In this document: piece after piece, positions 62,027 to 64,000 of the stretch
How positions within the stretch are numbered: position 1 is the stretch's first letter
Layout of the letters: each line of letters begins with the position of its first letter
NCBI RefSeq assembly: GCF_000008765.1
Contig: NC_003030.1
Span: forward strand, 3,816,001 to 3,880,000
Direction: 5' to 3'
DNA: 64,000 bases
From: Clostridium acetobutylicum ATCC 824
Lineage (GTDB): Bacteria > Bacillota > Clostridia > Clostridiales > Clostridiaceae
The notes under the pieces: generated by a model
The model's input: the letters and a program-made list of their open reading frames with translations, nothing else
Databases searched by the model: none
Told to the model about the DNA's origin: nothing
Position numbers and translations under genes: made by a program

Positions 62027-62725
62027 TTATTCATCAATCAATCTATAGCCAACTCCAACCTCTGTATAGATATACTCAGGCTGAGCTGGATCCTTCTCTA
62101 TTTTTCTTCTTAGGTTAGCCATGAATACCCTAAGGGACTGGTTTTCATTGCCTACTGATGCTCCCCATATTTCGTTTATTATAAAATTATGAGTTAAAAC
62201 TCTTCCTGAATATTTACATAGTAAGAACATTATTTTATACTCTATTGGCGTTAAATGAACTTCTTTCCCATTAACAGAAACTCGTCTTTTCTCAAAGTCC
62301 ACAGATAAATTCTTTACTTTAAAAAAATCAATAGACTTATCTTTTGCCTTTCCTGCATTTACATGTCTTAACGATACCCTTATCCTAGCAAGAAGTTCTC
62401 CTATACCAAAAGGCTTTGTAATATAGTCATCTGCCCCCTTGTCAAGTGCTTCAACCTTTTGACGCTCATTTTCCCTTGCTGAAACAATTATTATGGGCAC
62501 CTTAGACCATTCCCTTATTTTTCCTATAACTTCAATACCATCGATATCAGGAAGACCTAAATCTAACACTATTAAATCCGGACTATTAGCCATAGAAAGT
62601 GCAATAGCCTCATTTCCCTTATCTGTTTCGCTATATTTATAGCCTTGTGTTGAAAGTGCTGTAGTTATAAAATTTCGTATAGGTTTATCATCTTCTACAA
62701 CGAGAATATAAGGTTTATTATCCAT
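62027..62725 (-). CDS. kdpE: OmpR-family response regulator KdpE
   Basis: 232 residues from the ATG at 62725 (GGAGGCG before it). The frame to 62782 overlaps kdpD and lacks a ribosome site. Receiver: VVEDDKPIRNFI, Asp in LIVLDLGLPDIDGI and Lys in ITKPFG. C-terminal winged helix HLTPIEYKIMFLL and NEIWGASVGNENQSLRVFMANLRRKIE (in parts). It is the KdpE type, which activates the kdp potassium transporter. It follows kdpD by 13 bases. Confidence 0.92.
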   Translation of the reverse strand: MDNKPYILVVEDDKPIRNFITTALSTQGYKYSETDKGNEAIALSMANSPDLIVLDLGLPDIDGIEVIGKIREWSKVPIIIVSARENERQKVEALDKGADDYITKPFGIGELLARIRVSLRHVNAGKAKDKSIDFFKVKNLSVDFEKRRVSVNGKEVHLTPIEYKIMFLLCKYSGRVLTHNFIINEIWGASVGNENQSLRVFMANLRRKIEKDPAQPEYIYTEVGVGYRLIDE

Positions 62726-62738
62726 CTTAACGCCTCCA

Positions 62739-64000
62739 CTATAACTCTTTAGGAATATTGAACTTAAAGATAGCTCCTCCACTACCTTTGTTAACAGCCT
62801 CTATTTTTCCTCCATGAGCTTCTACTATAGACTTACAAATAGCCAGTCCAAGTCCTACTCCTCTCCTTGAATCTGATATTTTGCTTCCATTTGTAAAAAA
62901 TCTATCAAATATATTAGGAAGTATATCCTCTGAAATACCCTGTCCTTCATCTATTATTTCAAAAACAACATCCTTCTTTTTTTCGTAAACCTTAATTTCT
63001 ATAGTAGAACCTTTAGGTGAGAACTTTGAAGCATTATCTAAAAGATTTATTATAACTTGTTCAATTAAGCTTCCATCCATCGATACCATTATAACATCTT
63101 CTGGCACACTTACTTTTATCTTATGATTTTTGAAGTATTTAGAGCTTCTTTGCACTGCTTCGGAAACAACCTCTTCCACTAACTCCACATCTTTTTTTAT
63201 TTTTGTATTCCCCTCATCAAACTTTGTCATACTAAGCAAATTCTCAATTAATCTTATAAGCCATTCAGTATCTTCATATATTCCATTTATAAGCTCCTGT
63301 TTTCTCTTTTCATCTATAAGTTCTCCATTTTCAAGTATAGTACTTGCCGCTCCCTTTATACCTGCAAGTGGACTTCTTAAATCATGTGAGATTGATCTTA
63401 AGAGATTGCTTCTAAGCCTTTCACGCTCTATTTCAACTTTAGATTTTTCTTGTTCCTTTGAAAGTATCTCTCTATCGAGGGCAATAGCTATTTGACCTGT
63501 AACTGTATCAACCACAGCCTTTTTTTGAGGTCTTAAAGGACCACTTGGACACGATACACCTATTACTCCAAGTACTTTATTTTTAATTTTTATAGGAATG
63601 TAGTACCCTTTTGCTCTATAAAAAGTACTTGTTCCACATCCAGATTCTTTTCCATTTAAAAAGGTCCAGTAGGCAGCAGCATTTTCATCCTTACTCATGA
63701 TGATTTCTTCCTTGGCTCCTTTATCCTTTTTATATACAAATGGTGTTGAAAGCTTATTACTAGTGTCTGCCAAATAGCATATTACATTTCTATTAACTAA
63801 TCTTGATATATACTTTATACCTATGGACACAACCTCGGAGGTTCCAACAGCACTCAATAGCTTACCACTTACTATATACAAAGTTTGAGTCCTTTTTTCC
63901 CTCATATTAGAATCTTGAGCTTCCTTTTGCACCTTATTAGTAAGACTTCCAATTATGAATGCAACAATCATCATTATTGGAAAGGTAACAAGATAGCTTT
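62739..64000 (-). CDS. kdpD: Sensor kinase KdpD, C-terminal part (cut by window edge)
   Basis: 420 residues are visible. The frame remains open past the edge, since codons upstream of the Met at 63974 (SYLVTFPIM) continue a membrane helix. The parts are: the end of the membrane block, a GAF-like domain (residues 25-170), the HisKA site SISHDLRSPLAG and HATPase motifs NLLDNASKFSPKG and GLGLAICKSIVEAHGG. Full KdpD is about 900 residues with a Usp-like N-terminal part. It senses low K+ and turgor. Confidence 0.9.
   Translation of the reverse strand, partial: SYLVTFPIMMIVAFIIGSLTNKVQKEAQDSNMREKRTQTLYIVSGKLLSAVGTSEVVSIGIKYISRLVNRNVICYLADTSNKLSTPFVYKKDKGAKEEIIMSKDENAAAYWTFLNGKESGCGTSTFYRAKGYYIPIKIKNKVLGVIGVSCPSGPLRPQKKAVVDTVTGQIAIALDREILSKEQEKSKVEIERERLRSNLLRSISHDLRSPLAGIKGAASTILENGELIDEKRKQELINGIYEDTEWLIRLIENLLSMTKFDEGNTKIKKDVELVEEVVSEAVQRSSKYFKNHKIKVSVPEDVIMVSMDGSLIEQVIINLLDNASKFSPKGSTIEIKVYEKKKDVVFEIIDEGQGISEDILPNIFDRFFTNGSKISDSRRGVGLGLAICKSIVEAHGGKIEAVNKGSGGAIFKFNIPKEL

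Overview
The window is AT-rich DNA from a low-GC anaerobic Firmicute. AGGAGG-type ribosome binding sites, frequent TTG and GTG starts, a T-box leader, a small 4Fe-4S ferredoxin, AbrB paralogues, a GapN and a catabolic acetolactate synthase all fit a Clostridium. From memory, the gene content and order resemble the chromosome of the solvent-producing Clostridium acetobutylicum. That assignment is recall, not a database result. No tRNA, rRNA, CRISPR array, insertion sequence or prophage was seen.

Layout. 1-4211: the tail of a small protein, a terminator, then a lipoprotein plus a MacB/FtsX-type ABC exporter. 4259-5201: a tryptophan T-box leader and the transporter TrpP. 5266-7523 (minus): a polar amino acid uptake ABC system. 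7786-7974: a ferredoxin. 8092-12397: a structured leader and a six-gene operon in which a 2-hydroxyacyl-CoA-dehydratase-like protein and its ATPase activator precede queD, queE, folE and queC (preQ0 synthesis). 12428-30692 (minus): three oligopeptide ABC transporters. Two of them are a tandem duplication of about 6.2 kb, each with its own small HTH regulator. Three related upstream elements lie at 18.4, 24.6 and 31.0 kb. 31040-35103: a two-HTH regulator, two AbrB proteins with C-terminal CxxC pairs, a tandem GNAT protein behind a leader peptide/double-terminator region, and an HD-GYP protein.

35618-47183: a MocR-type regulator, alsS, a Cys-rich thioredoxin-like protein, the copper operon csoR-copA-copZ, gapN, an MgtC-family protein, a methyltransferase and a repeat protein. 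47235-54682 (minus): a glycosyltransferase, a two-component system, a flavodoxin, a hydrolase, and two MarR-efflux operons (SMR and MFS). 54813-59261 (minus): a sugar ABC importer with a ROK repressor and a candidate CcpA site. 59445-64000: a CBS protein, a YpmS-like anchored protein divergent from a YkuD-type L,D-transpeptidase, and kdpE with the 3' part of kdpD, which runs off the window.

The parts most likely to hold undescribed biology are: the dehydratase/activator pair inside the preQ0 operon with its possible antiterminating leader; the leader-peptide attenuator in front of the GNAT gene; the Cys-rich thioredoxin-like protein with an operator over its promoter; and the duplicated opp modules with conserved upstream DNA and small HTH regulators.
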